From: Haemonchus contortus
Lineage: Eukaryota; Nematoda; Chromadorea; Rhabditida; Trichostrongylidae
Reading direction: 5' to 3'
DNA: 64,000 nucleotides
NCBI GenBank assembly: GCA_000469685.2
Contig: LS997566.1
Location: 48,195,873 to 48,259,872, forward strand
The position numbers and the translations under genes were made by a program. A model generated the notes under the pieces. The model did no database searches, had not been told where the DNA came from, and saw nothing but the letters and a program-made list of their open reading frames with translations. Positions 46,164-57,369 of this stretch are shown piece by piece; the first letter of the stretch is position 1; every line of letters starts with the position of its first letter.

Positions 46164-47500
46164 CTTTCAGACTTCAGCGACCGACCGACTGACGGCGGCG
46201 CAGGGGGAGTCGGTATTTGTGTCCAATTGTAATTACTTCGCACCTTCCTCGCCCCTCCACACTCGCCTGTGGGGTGACTTCCCTTAATTGGTTGGCTGGT
46301 GACCTTTCTGGCAGTCTCAGTGTACTGATATTGATTTTATGGATTGAAGTCTTTATTATTGTGTTAGTATTAATAATATTATGATATTTATTGTTAATAT
46401 TATTATTACACATTTTTAAATAGTTTTTGCCTATGTACTTTCGGTAGAACGTTAGAGAACGTGTTGTGCCTAGAATCCGCTATACTAGTACGTCATGCTT
46501 CCCACTTTTGCTTATCTGCCTTTCGCCAACATATGTTGGCATTTGGGTGTGTCCCGGATTTGTAGTAGCCGTAGCTGCCCCTAGGGTTTCGGAAAACGTA
46601 AGGTTTTGGTTCACAGAGCTCACAGTACTTGCGGATGCTGAATGTAAATAAAAGAAATTCGGAGCTACAGCACTCGAGGGAACATAAAGGGGATGCAAGG
46701 GGTGCAGATACATGAAATCGAGGTTGTACAGTGTATTGTGGTAGGCTGGCTAAATATAGGGATTCATAGAAATAAGGAGCAACAGGAGCAGCTAATCATG
46801 AGTTGAAGCTGGAGAAGGCGCTGCGGTCGAATTCGGTGTAATACAAGTCAGACATCGTGCTCATGCGATGATAAACACAGTACAGAGGGGATATATGATG
46901 CTTTCATCCACATGTTTAAATACCTTCGAGTGACCACTGGCTGTATCCAAAAAGCGATACAAGGTGTTAAAAGAGTTTGAAAAGTCACTATGTCGACTAG
47001 TTTGTCTGCAGGCGACTTGAGAGAATGAATACTGAATGCTTATACAATGCTATAGATTCTTTTCCCCTTTCTTATGATATTTCCAATGGTTATTTTAGCC
47101 CCCACACCTTCTTTTATTATTTATGCGTTTCCTGTTTGTCGTTTTGCTTTATTTTATTTCTCATGCTTTGAATGTAACGAAGTTTCTCACTCACACAATC
47201 GATATTGTTAGACGTGAGGCTAGTTGTCTGACAGAGAGGTCACCAGCCAATCAATTGAGAGAGGTCACCCTCCTGGCGAGTGAGTGGATGGGCGAAGAAG
47301 GTGTGAAGTAATTACAATTGGACACAAATTGACTCACCCCGGCGCCGGCCACGTGTTGCTAACGCAGGACACCGATGATGACGCACCCTCTCGAGTCACG
47401 CGAGATCGAACGCAACCTGTCCAGCATTGTCAGCACGTAGCCAGTCAACGTCGCCCTCAGTTGGTTAGTCGATCAGTCGTGGTGAAGTCTGAAAGCAGCT
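46164..47500. mobile_element. Foldback-like element with long inverted ends
   Basis: The left arm 46164-46330 and right arm 47220-47500 are inverted copies. The ends read GCTTTCAGACTTCA; inner landmarks are TTTGTGTCCAATTGTAATTACTTC and GGCTGGTGACCT. The right arm has about 120 bp extra, with a GGCGCCGGCC core. The 880-bp interior is AT-rich and contains no recognisable transposase. The terminal GCTGCTTTCA resembles the terminus of the MITE at 491-698. Confidence 0.65.
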
Positions 47501-47509
47501 AATTCATCA

Positions 47510-49045
47510 TATAGGTTAACCATTAATCATTCCAGAAGGGAATAATCAATCTGCATCTTTAGTAGCAGAAACGATGCAGTGAAGAAGGCCTTTTATCAGG
47601 GGTCAAAGAGCTGTATTGTAAGCCATTCAATACCGTCCCAGCGGTATTGAATGGCAATGAAGATTGTACACGATATTGCAGAAAACGTTGCCATGTATGG
47701 AACCTGCAATAAAGAAATATTAAAGCTTGATTTTTGGAGAACAAATCCATGTGAACATTTTGCTATATTTTTGCGAGTACCGAGCGCTATAGTTCATTTT
47801 TATTTCGAAATACTGAATAGGATACTTTACCAAAAAATGCCCTGTAACGTAATCGAACTGCTGTATGACAGCCAAAGTAGACAAAATAGAAACCAATCAT
47901 CAAACAGAACGCACGGTATCTCTTTCGTATTAACAAATCATGCTCTTCCATCAGAGGACTCGCTGTAGCAAGTGGAACTTGCGCTGTGGTTCGAAGGAAT
48001 GAACAAAAAAACTAATTTCAACGACGGCAACGAGGTTATCAGGGATATGTAAGCGTTGTGAGTTGGCCTCGCCTAATGGCTTAAAGCCTGAACGAGGTGG
48101 TAGGGTGAAACATGTGGGCGTGCCCGGCTTTAATAGGTGTGGCGCAGCTGAATCGAAGTTGTCGCTCCGCGGCGATAGAGTGGAAGCAGAAAGATTGTTG
48201 CAAGTAAAAGATACAGGAGCAAAGGAAGGAACAGTAGAACCATGCCAAAAATAATAATCGCAATCGCTCGAAATGTATGATCAACGCTAGAACTGCAATG
48301 TCGAGGCAACTAGTCCGCGGCTGCCGCGTAAGGCGAGTCGATAAGGAAAAACCGATTCAACTGCTCGTTTCCTGCTTAAACATTATCTTAGTTCAAGTAT
48401 GATGATGAAGATGATGTTTTGCATTTTACTTTTTTTCGTATCTTTCAATTTTTAACATTTTATCACATGCTTTAATGTAAAGTTCAGTTACTCTTCAGTC
48501 ATGCGAGAGCCTATCCTCACCGACATGCTGGTTCGCGTTCAAAGCTGCAAATAGGACTTTTTTCAGAAGAAGAAACATGGCAGCTAGACATGGGAGTCTC
48601 CAAATGGTACAACCAATGTTGAAATGGACCGGGTCCGAGAACATTTCCCCGAAGACGGCGTCGCGCAGGCCGCACCCGCAGCGTATCGCAGGATTGCGAT
48701 TGAAGATTGGAGCGCGCAATTTGTGAGGTAGGGAGTCCTTTAATTATTGAATTGGCAGGCCGCAATTACAATGCGGTATTGATCGTCGCTAATATGGGAT
48801 GAGTCATTCTACTTAAACAAGTCTAATATACCTAAAAAACAAGAAGAAGAAAGATAAAAACGATCAAAACCAATAAAGAAGAAAGGCAACCAACGAAAAA
48901 TATTGCGTCATATCGATTGGCGGGGGGCGGGTTGAGTACGGCAATTGCATTGACATTTGCCGCATGCCGTAAGGGAGAATGCCGCAATCGGGGAAAAGCT
49001 CCGTTACCCAAGTGGACCACATACTAATTAACAAAAAGTGCTCAC
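47510..49045. other. Region without a confident gene
   Basis: A short palindrome, CAATACCGTCCCAGCGGTATTG, lies at 47627-47649 or nearby. The open frames at 47651-47968 (+) and 48495-48765 (-) lack domains. Confidence 0.4.
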
Positions 49046-49049
49046 TGGA

Positions 49050-50620
49050 TATTGGTGTGATATAATCTTTCTGCAGCGATCATCAACTCTTTTGTGATGA
49101 GGTCAGATTCAATCGCAACTCGGAGAAGATCTCTCGACATCGCGCCAAGAGCTCTAAGCAAGGTGTCTATGACAGAGACGTTCTGGACAACCTGCTGAGG
49201 ACAAAAAGAAGCCTAGCGATTGACCAGAACGCCACACATCCTGAAAAGCTGTAAGCAAATATCAGCTGCCGTGAGGTAGTGCTACTAGACCTTCAGCTAT
49301 ACAGCGAGAGGAGACAAACTGAGGAACCCTGATCAAAACTAGTCTTAGGAAACGCTGGCGGGATCCAGAAAACCACAAAACACCACTTTCACGTTTCTTA
49401 CAACTCTTACAACATCAAGATTTGAGATTGAGGAAGTTAAAGGTTTTACACTAACTTCTTTTCCGTGCAGAAGGCCACGAACTTTATGCGCTTTTCGCAA
49501 GACATATGTCATGCTATCTTCAGGTGAAGGATTCTGACCGGTAGAGGATAGCGAGCGCAGTTGGTCATTTTTCACAAGAAAGCAGACCGGGATGATCTCC
49601 CAACTACCACCCCTCCCCCTCCCATTAGCTTGTTGAGGGTCCTTTATTAGTGTTCACGAGATCATTCTGACGAGCACATCGCAAACGTTGAATCAAGCTC
49701 AACTTTCTAAACAGGCTGGATTTCGAAAGCAATTAAGCTGCTCTGGTCATCTCCAAGCGGTCACGATGATCATCGAAGAGGGCCGCAAACTACGAATACC
49801 CCTTCTCCTAACCTTTGTTGACCATGAAAAAGCTTTTGACAGCGTCGAAACGATGGGGTTCTGGCAGTGTCGGTCGATCAAGGGGTGTTGCCTTCCTACG
49901 GTGGAGCTACTCCAGCGACTTCTCGCTATTCCCAATGCAAAGTGTGTGAGACAAGGCGACACAATTTCGCCGAAGCTGTTCACAGCCGCGCTGCAGTGGC
50001 TTATGAAGTCGCTGGATGGGGTGCGGGAGCATTCGTGTGGGTGGACGTCCTCTCAAATCTTCGTTTTGCGTGGGGCATTTTTCTGTTTTCAACAGACTTG
50101 CGGAAGCTGAGATTATGCATGCAGAACTCAATGAAGCAGGAAAGAAGGTGGGGCCACGGATCAACCAAAAAGACACACTTCATGAATAGTAGCGTTTCGG
50201 CTGGTGAGGGTCAAGTAAGATTAAGTGGTGCACCTATCAAGGAGACTTCGTCATTCATTTATCTCAGGTGTTCTATGAAAATGTACAACGATATGAAGGA
50301 AGAACTGGTAAGACGACAGAAAAAAGCGTGGGCGGCATTCGGACCCCTAGAAGAAGCCACCAACTATCTGACTGATCCGGAACTTCGCGCTGATCTGTAC
50401 GATTTCACAGTTTTCCCTGCGCTCTGCTACGCGTCAGAGACATGGGTAGCCAGTACACAGGTCGAAGTCTTTGAGCAAGAGTCTTAGAGCACTGAGCGGT
50501 GTCTTCGGAGGTTCAACCGGCCCACTCAATATCGAGTTCGACTACATCGTATATATCCGCAGCATGTCTCGCCCTCGTGATCTGGTGGAGTACATGTAAA
50601 ACGCGGAATCTCGACGGGCA
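49050..50620 (+). pseudogene. RTE-type LINE, reverse transcriptase remnant
   Basis: FHKKADRDDL at about 49571 is the RT block before motif 1. QAGFRKQ at 49704, then IPLLLTFVDHEKAFDSVET at 49795-49850 is the motif A region with the first catalytic Asp. VRQGDTISPKLFTAALQWLM at 49950-50007 is the motif B block. SNLRF at about 50055 leads to where the catalytic ADD should be, but a frame change intervenes. ETSSFIYLRCSMKMYNDMKE (50245-50300) and YDFTVFPALCYASETW (50400-50445) are the usual C-terminal blocks. Several frameshifts and stops; the endonuclease region upstream is not recognisable. Confidence 0.85.
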
Positions 50621-50861
50621 CGTCATGAGAGGGGAGGAACGGCAGGGATAGTGGAGTAGGTAAGAATGTAGGCTCACGTCTGCACTTAGAAAAACGCGAG
50701 TTTGATCCCTTCCGAAGCAGTTCCACGCCTTGCAAAAATTGCAAAAAGGGTATCGGTACAAGCGTCGAGCCCAGGTTGACGGCCGGCTGATGGAGAAACC
50801 TAGTCACAGCAGTCATGTCTAAAGTCTCAAAAAGTATCCTCACTATATATAAAGCGCTCGC

Positions 50862-50892
<31 letters not shown>

Positions 50893-51334
50893 ACGAAATT
50901 CGATACTACCTGAAGTAACACCTGGAGAGATCGGGTCAATTTTGGAATTCGTTGAGCATAGGGCAAGACCAACAGAGCACAGTGAGCTCAGAGGAGCTCC
51001 GCCCCAAGGGGCGGGGCATGCGCCAGAATTGGGCGGGGTCATGGGCTAATTCTTCTCATTCGGTCTCATAACAGTCCAGATACCGGGAAAAATGTGCAAA
51101 GGTGAGGGATGGGTCAACAACTAAAACAAAGGAAACTCACCGGCGTTCTCGCAGTGGGCGGTACTTTCCACAGAGATCCATAACTCGATTCAACGAAGGC
51201 GTCGAGGCCAGGAAAAAAATAAAAAGAGTGAGCAAGGCCTCATGCGTGCTGGGCATGCATAAGCTTAGCGAAGCCCCGCCCACGATGGGCGGGGCGTGCG
51301 TTAAGGTGAAAGCTACTTTTTAGGAATGAGTGTC

Positions 51335-51900
51335 ACTTTGTTTGGAAACGTTCTAGAATGCGGGAAAAGAAGTGGTCAGAGGTAATAGAACAAATGTGGG
51401 CAAATTCTTGAAGTGGGCGGGGTTGGCACTGAAGTGGGCGGGCTTAGATCGAAAATTTTTAACTCTATTCAGAAACATTCTGGGATGCTGCAAAAATGTA
51501 TGTACTTGTAAAAGAACAATTGTGGTCAAATTCCAGAAGTGAGCGCGGTTGGCACTAAAGTGGGCGGAGTTGGTACTAAAGTGGGCGTGGCTTAGATCAA
51601 AAATTCATAACTCTATTCAGAAACGATCTAGGATGCGGCAAAAAGGCATTAAAGTGTAAAAGAACAAATGTGGTCAAATCCCAGAATTGGGCGGGGTTAG
51701 CACTAAAGTGGACGGGGGTTGGATCGAAATTTATAACTCTGTTCAGAAACGTTCTGGGGTGCGGCAAAAAGGTATTAAGGTGTAAAAAACAAATGCGGTC
51801 AGATAGATCCCAGAACTGGGCGGGATTGGTACTGAAGTGGGCGGGGCTTACATCAAAATTATCAAGACGTTTCAAGAGCGTTTCAAAACGCAGAAAAAAG
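51335..51900 (+). repeat. Tandem array, about 120-bp units with paired GC boxes
   Basis: About four to five units. Each holds AACTCTATTCAGAAACGTTC, a GGGATGCGGCAAAAAG(G/T) block, GAACAAATGTGGTCAAAT, then AGTGGGCGGGGTTGGCACT and a second AAGTGGGCGGG. This unit differs from the about 110-bp unit of group C. The mirror array is at 63580-64000. Confidence 0.85.
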
Positions 51901-51953
51901 TTTATTGTTGTGTTTATTCTTTTTCTGAACTCTTCACGAGGTTTGTAAACTAG

Positions 51954-52004
51954 CTTTATTAGGCTAACGTTTCGGCGATATCACCTTCTTCAGAGCCTGA
52001 AAGG
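51954..52004 (-). ncRNA. Candidate hammerhead ribozyme in left Penelope terminus
   Basis: The minus strand reads CTTTC-AGGCT-CTGAAGA-A, then GGTG-ATAT-CGCC, then GAAA-CGTT-AGCCT-AATAAAG. The parts fit a minimal hammerhead: core CTGAnGA and GAAA, stem II of four pairs, helix I AGGCT/AGCCT, palindromic ACGT loop in place of helix III, and a GTT cleavage site. An extra A follows the CTGAAGA box. Confidence 0.55.
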
Positions 52005-52257
52005 ATCATAACAATTTGCGAATACCCGACCAAACGTCTCCACCAACTCACCGAAGTTCGAGACCCCCAGGGCACTCAAGTGATCGAAAGGAGAGGCAAT
52101 CACCGTAGCTTCGTGGAATCTTCGAAACACTCATCTAGGAGACGATTCTATCTACCGCCCAGCTTCTTCTGAGGAATTCTAAACGCAGTTTCGTAGACTT
52201 AACCGGATGTGGGTGTCAGTGGCACGGTCAGAAGGATTGAGTTCAACCTTTATAACA

Positions 52258-53816
52258 CGGCTCAAACATGAGTCGCCTTGTTGCCCAGTCCTGTATCTGC
52301 TCATAAAGACACACAAGTTTTTTGGATGCAGATAACTTAGCTTCAATCAACCCAACATCCGTGAAAGGCCGTCCTATCATAAGCTGCGTGGGCGGTCCCA
52401 CTGACCGGATTGCTTGGTTTCTTAATACCATTTTAGTGCAGCTCCTCAAGTTCATACCTTCCCACCTCACGAACACCCAAATGTTTTTGGATCGCCTTGG
52501 CGCAATGCACCTCAATGGTTCATGCGTTATGGAATCCTTTGATGTAGAAGCCCTCTACACAAATGTCAGCAATGGGTCTGCTATGGAAGCCATATTCGAG
52601 CTTCTTAGTCAGCACCAGAACGAAATTAGTATGCGAGGGCTTTCTATATGATGACACTTGTGAAGGAGTGCCTCAGTTGCAACATTTTCAAGTGGACGGG
52701 GAGGTATTTCGCACAGACTAGAGGCTTAGCTATGGGGCAGCGATTGGCGCCTGTGTTGGCCATATCATTTATGGCCAACATTGAAGCGCCTGTACTGGAA
52801 TATCTGCCCTTACTTTATTGCAGATATATCGATGATTGCTTCATAGTCTGTGCGACACAGGAAGAAGTAGATGTGTGTTTCGGCCTACTTAATTCACAAT
52901 CAGAGCACATTAAGTTAGCACGGAAAAAATCGACCAAAAATAGGCTTCCGTTCTTGAATGTTCAAGTGAGATTACATGGCGACATGATTGTTACGAAGTG
53001 GTAGAGAAAGCCGAGCAATAAGAATATCATTGTCCATTATCACTCAGCTCATCCTTTCTGTGTGAAACGAGCGGTCGTGAAGAATATGTTCCGCACTGCT
53101 AAGAAGGTCTGCACTGGGGAGGACGAGCGAAAAGAGTCACTTAAAATGGCACACGATATTACTTGGTCCGAATGGCTACTACAATTCTCCAAATTCACGT
53201 AGAACTTCTTCTGGCGGTGTGATTCTCGGACATGGTAGTACCTCGATCGATAGAAAAATTCCTCTTGTACTATCATTTATTTCTGATGAGGTCAATGCCT
53301 CCATTAGAAAGTGTCTAAAAAGATCGAGATTGGAAAGTTTAGTTGCCATTGTAAACGTACCACCCTTCAATCTAAGGAAACGCCTGGTTCGGAACAGGCT
53401 ATACGATCGCCTATGTACAACCTCAAATTGTGTGGTTTGTCCAGCTGAGGTGAGCTGGAAGGGAGGGTGATTGTAACATGTCTGGGGTGGTTTACAAAAT
53501 TATCTGCCGTGATTGTGGTGACGAGTATATTGGAGAAACGGCAAGACCACTTCACGTGAGGGTTAAGGAGCACATAGACGGTATGAGACGATTGAAGGAG
53601 TCTACTGCCTTAGGGAGTCACCGAATTCGAAAGCATAACGGAGGCGTTTTTGTGGTTAACGTGGAGGTCGTAGCACAGGAGTCGGAATTGTGCGCACGCA
53701 AAACCCTCGAGGCATTTTGGATACAAGTCACTGATCCAGAAATGAATCGTAGGGAAGAATGTCTCGCAATCACGCGGGAGCTGCGGCCTTATATAAGATT
53801 GGCCTTCCCGCAGTGA
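52258..53816 (+). pseudogene. Penelope-like reverse transcriptase / GIY-YIG endonuclease, broken
   Basis: Starts at a YLLIKTHK motif. Then GRPIISCVGGPTDRIAWFLN (about 52360), SFDVEALYTNVS (52537-52572, motif A with catalytic Asp), GLAMGQRLAPVLAISFMANI (about 52723, motif B) and CRYIDDCFIVC (52819-52851, catalytic YxDD) make up the RT. RKPSNKN and a basic linker follow, then CTTSNCVVCP, then the GIY-YIG domain GVVYKIICRDCG, EYIGETARPLHVRVKEH and a C-terminal MNRREECLAITRELRPYI ending at 53816. Lesions: a frame change near 52330, a gap near 52650, a TAG after KW at 53002-53004, frame changes near 53180 and 53450. Both catalytic domains are readable but the protein is not continuous. Closely related to the copy at 3794-4624. 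Confidence 0.9.
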
Positions 53817-54000
53817 CTTTCAATGAGGATTTACCTCAGCTGAAAGTGGTCGGTTGGTACCATCACTTGCTGGGTGGTTTCGAAGATTCCACGAAGCTAC
53901 GGTGAGTGCCTCTCCTTTCGATCACTTGAGTGCCCTGGGGATCTCGAACTTCGGTGAGTTGGTGGAGACGTTTGGTCGGGTAGTCGCAGATTGTTATGAT

Positions 54001-54051
54001 CCTTTCAGGCTCTGAAGAAGGCGATTTTGCCGAAAAGTTAGCCTAATAAAG
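54001..54051 (+). ncRNA. Candidate hammerhead ribozyme in right Penelope terminus
   Basis: Reads CCTTTC-AGGCT-CTGAAGA-A, then GGCG-ATTT-TGCC, then GAAA-AGTT-AGCCT-AATAAAG. Compared with 51954-52004, stem II differs at three positions but still forms four pairs (one a G-U), suggesting structure rather than sequence is preserved. It lies downstream of the nuclease on the same strand, as in Penelope terminal repeats. Confidence 0.55.
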
Positions 54052-55309
54052 CTTGTTTACAAATTTCGTGAAGAGTTCAGAAAAAGAATAAACTCAACAA
54101 TACACATATGTCGAGGTTCATAGAAAGCCGTACTTGGCAGAAAAAAGTGTCTGGAGGTAATAAAAGTAATGTGGTTCGAAGTCTGAAGTGGGTGGGGTTT
54201 GCAAAGAGGGTGGGGGGCCGAGATCAAAAATCTTCACATCTCTCCTTTACACTAACCCTGACTACATAGGTGTACAACTAGGGAATACCACTAAACTCTT
54301 TAAAAAATTAGGCTGAAAATTTTCTAAAACTTAGTACCCATGGTTCCACACACAGTAGTCCCTTCTACCCAAAAGCAAATGCGTGCAAATGTAAATTTAA
54401 AGACGTGTAAATCCATACAACTTTCCGAAAGGCTTTCCTTTAGAGTTAGTGTTCATAGCCACACAGCCCAAACTACACAGGGTTTCTCCGACTACATGGA
54501 CTGCAGAGGTATTTGATTTGGATACATCGGAGTACTCTCATGGCCCCACTTCACATCTAAAAAAATGATGGTCGCTACAGAAGTGTCAAGGAAGAGGCTC
54601 AGATGATAAAGGTCTATAATGAAAATCAGAAGCTTATGTGGCTCCGTCCCTCATGGCTAGAGCCCCTAGCGCACGCAATAGCGTGCTTGGCCGCCTGTTC
54701 AGTAATAAAGCTAGGAAGTCACCCGAAAGTGGCGGGCAGAACCACAACCGAGTGCTGTGGACAGTATGCGAGAGTTACTGAGTAGTGACAGACTTCGGAA
54801 AAAGAAATTAGTTTGAATGGGGAACCTGAAGTCGGATCGCTCACTGGGAAGTCCCTGGAGGTTGCTGTCCTTGTGGAGCTGTCCATGCCCTATGCCTTCA
54901 GAAGACCCACTGGAAAGCATCAATGACCAGTGAAATTGGAGAGGGTGTCAAGCTTTTTTACAACGTAGAAGACACCAAACGAAATGGTGGAGCCATAGTA
55001 GCGACAGAGTCCCTCAAACGCTCCGTCTTAGCCTTCAACAGGATCAGCAGTCGAGTCATGACTGTGAGGGTAGACCTGAAGGGGAGGTGTAGCGGATAGT
55101 AATATCCGTTTACGCACCACAAGCCGGTGCCCGGTCTACGAAAAAAATGGGCTCTATCTGAGCTCTGACGAAGCCATCCGATTAGTTCCGGAGAAGGACT
55201 ACCTCACCATCGAAGGTGATCTGAATGGGCACGTCGGCTGTGAAAGGAGGGGTCGGAAAGGGTACATGTAGGTAGAGGAATAGGAGTCAGGAGCGAAGAA
55301 AGAGAGTGA

Positions 55310-55412
55310 GTCCTCGACACGGCAGTAGCCCATGACCTAGCAGCCTGCGACACGGCAGTAGCCCATGACCTAGCAGCCTGCGACACGGCACTAGCCCATG
55401 ACCTAGCAGTCT
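55310..55412. repeat. 36-bp tandem repeat inside the LINE remnant
   Basis: The unit CACGGCAGTAGCCCATGACC, then TAGCAGCCTGCGA occurs about 2.9 times, differing by single bases. The original LINE would have one copy of the corresponding V-A-H-D-L-A codons, so this is a later expansion. Confidence 0.85.
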
Positions 55413-56356
55413 GCAGCACCTTCTTCGCGGAAAGGAAGACTCAGAAGGTAAGCTACAGCAGTGGAGGGAAGGAAACTCGATAACTCAAAGCCGTAAAGCA
55501 CACAAGGCACTACCTGGAGAATATCTGGCCCCACGAAACAGGCCTCTCTTAGCAGACATAGCCACCATTCTTCCCCAGAAATCAAAGACAAGAACGAAAC
55601 GAAGGACCCGGTGATGGAAGCTGCACCGAGCTGAAAGGGAACGCCTCAAAGAAAATATACTAGAGACTGGTCTTCCAGTTCCCAAAGGGCCGATCCAGCA
55701 GACCTGGGGCAGAGCCGTAAAAGACATCCTACGACGTGCAAAGAAAACGCTGATGGAAACTTGAGAGGACAAGGAAGAATGGTTCCAGCGAGTTGTGAGG
55801 CAGAAGAAATCAGCCAACAAGGACTATAAAGGACGAGCTTCAGAAGACCTAGATGCTAGCGGAACTTCAAAGAGGTTTGCCAAGGCAGCTGTAGCGAAAG
55901 CAAAGAATACGGAAACGGGCGCCTTGTACAAGAAACTCGATGGTCGAGAATAGGAGAAGTTCGTCTTCCGATTACCGAAAGCGCGGCACTGTGCTACTCA
56001 ATTCATCAGGGTGATGAAGTCCATTACGAACGGAGAGGGTATAATTCTAAGGAAGCTTAGTGAGGTCAGGCATAGGTGGGAAGAATACGTCAACAGGCTC
56101 CTAAACGGTGAGAACCATCAAGTAGAAGCCACAATGGCCCCACTAAACTACGGACAGAGGACGAGGTGCGTGAAGAAATAGGAAAGGTAAAGGTTGGAAA
56201 GGGGACTGGTCCGGATGGGGCACCGATCGAGGCATGAGAGGTGCTTGGAGAGCAGGATTAGGTGGCTTATCCGATTTTTAAACACCGTGAGCACTAAAGG
56301 AAGAATCCTAGATGCTAGGAGGAGCAGCACTGTCATTCCCATATTCAAGCAGAGGT

Positions 56357-56370
56357 GGGGGGGGGGGGGG
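56357..56370. repeat. Poly-G tract, 14 bp
   Basis: Uninterrupted G run inside the LINE remnant, at a point where the reading frame of the RT changes. A homopolymer slip probably broke the frame here. Confidence 0.9.
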
Positions 56371-56599
56371 TGGGCGATGGATTGTTCCAACTTCAGGGGG
56401 ATCAAGCTGTCTGCACTCAACGCTAGGGGAACTCGTCCAGATATCACGGGACCAGTTCGGCTTCATGCCATAACGGTTGCTATCTTCATAGTCAGAGAAG
56501 TAATAGAAAAGTATCGAGAAAAGCCTAGACCCTGCTACGCAGCCTTCCTCGATCTGGGGAAGGCATTCGACCTCCAACCGTCTCCCACTACACGCCATC

Positions 56600-57210
56600 T
56601 GGAGAGTGCCCCCGCAAATTCACAACTCCTGTTCACGTGGACCTTGAGCATTCAAACTTGGTAGGAGTACGAGGGGCAGGATGGGAACACTTATGGTGGG
56701 TGATAGGACGAGACTCCGCCCGAAGGGGGGGGAGGGGGTTCGTGCGAAACAAATGTTTTGGCGAAAAATCGTAACTCCTGTCTCCGTGGATCTAGAGTTT
56801 TTAAATTTGGTAGGAGCAGAGGAGGCAGAATGGGAACACTGTCGATAGAAGAGGCCTTAAAGAACAGATCAAATCATCAGTTAGATCATAGCGCCTTTTC
56901 GACGCGGCTTCGGTTCTTCAGTGTTTCATTCGACAGGAAAGGTAAGTGCAGTGATAGGGACCGATTATGAAGGGTTGAAATTTGGTTCACTTCTTGCTTA
57001 CGACCGCCACCCAACCAAGTTTCGATTTAGTGAAGGATAACAGTTTCTCTCAGCTTTGATATGATTTGATATGATTCTTGGCGAAACTTATCCGACCGCT
57101 ATATCTTGGATTCTCATTCTCATTTAATGACGTAACCGTAGAGAAAAGGAGACATTCATAAAGTCATTTGATAATAGTGTTATTATGACTCTACAACATT
57201 TGTAAGTACC
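56600..57210 (+). mobile_element. Partial Helitron, group C (plus)
   Basis: Two array units (GTTCACGTGGACC, GAGCATTCAAACTTGGTAGG, GGATGGGAACACTTATGG) to 56860, then the internal module GGTAAGTGCAGTGATAGGGACC and CTTACGACCGCCACCCAAC (56940-57020). The 5' end is replaced by LINE sequence. Confidence 0.6.
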
Positions 57211-57369
57211 ATTCAAGGCTTTGCTTACCTACCAGTCAAACCTTCAATGGGTCATAGTTTTTAAAATCAACAATAACAGATCGAGACTGCTAATGATAGG
57301 TATGAGAAAGGCATTTTTGGGATACCATTTGCATGCCTTATTAGGCCTTGGACTGATAGTGTCAGTGTT

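Larger units (their letters stand above)
51901..54107 (+). mobile_element. Penelope-like element copy 2 with terminal inverted repeats
   Basis: Plus-strand RT and GIY-YIG nuclease are flanked by inverted repeats of about 210 bp (51901-52132 and 53868-54107). Shared landmarks are CTTCTTCAGAGCCTGAAAGG, CGAGACCCCCAGGGCACTCA and GATCGAAAGGAGAGGCA. GCAGAAAAAAGT stands on both outer sides. The matching Helitron at 63015-64000 has no insertion at this point and serves as an empty site. The N-terminal part of RT is missing. Confidence 0.85.
50837..54705 (+). mobile_element. Large group B Helitron interrupted by a Penelope-like element
   Basis: Starts A|TCCTCACTATATATAAAGC, then (GTCTGT)n, GC-box modules and a tandem array (51335-51900). 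A Penelope copy interrupts it at 51901-54107. It resumes with the same array sequence and the tail shared with 63015-63560. It ends at hairpin GCACGCAATAGCGTGC (54672-54688), then GGCCGCCTG|TTCAGT; the CTRR is probably mutated. Confidence 0.7.
54790..56600 (+). pseudogene. Second LINE remnant: endonuclease plus RT N-terminal part
   Basis: About 54860-55240, in changing frames: GSLTGKSLE, LFYNVEDTKRNGGAIVA, AFNRISSRVMTVRVDLKG, KDYLTIEGDLNGHVG. These are the order and spacing of an apurinic-type LINE endonuclease (GDLNGHVG is the catalytic D-x-N motif). Then come AVAHDLA (three tandem 36-bp copies at 55310-55412), AEWFQRVVRQKK, then RT blocks TGPDGAPIEA-like (56205), IRWLIRFLN (56258), STVIPIFKQ (56325), CSNFRGIKL (56382) and EKYREKPRPCYAAFLDLGKA (56510-56570, motif A). 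Several stops and shifts. It joins group C Helitron sequence near 56600. Confidence 0.75.

Noticed and set aside
50850..50895. CRISPR-like or minisatellite array (GTCTGT repeats)
   Set aside because: Simple tandem repeat at a Helitron 5' end with no spacers.
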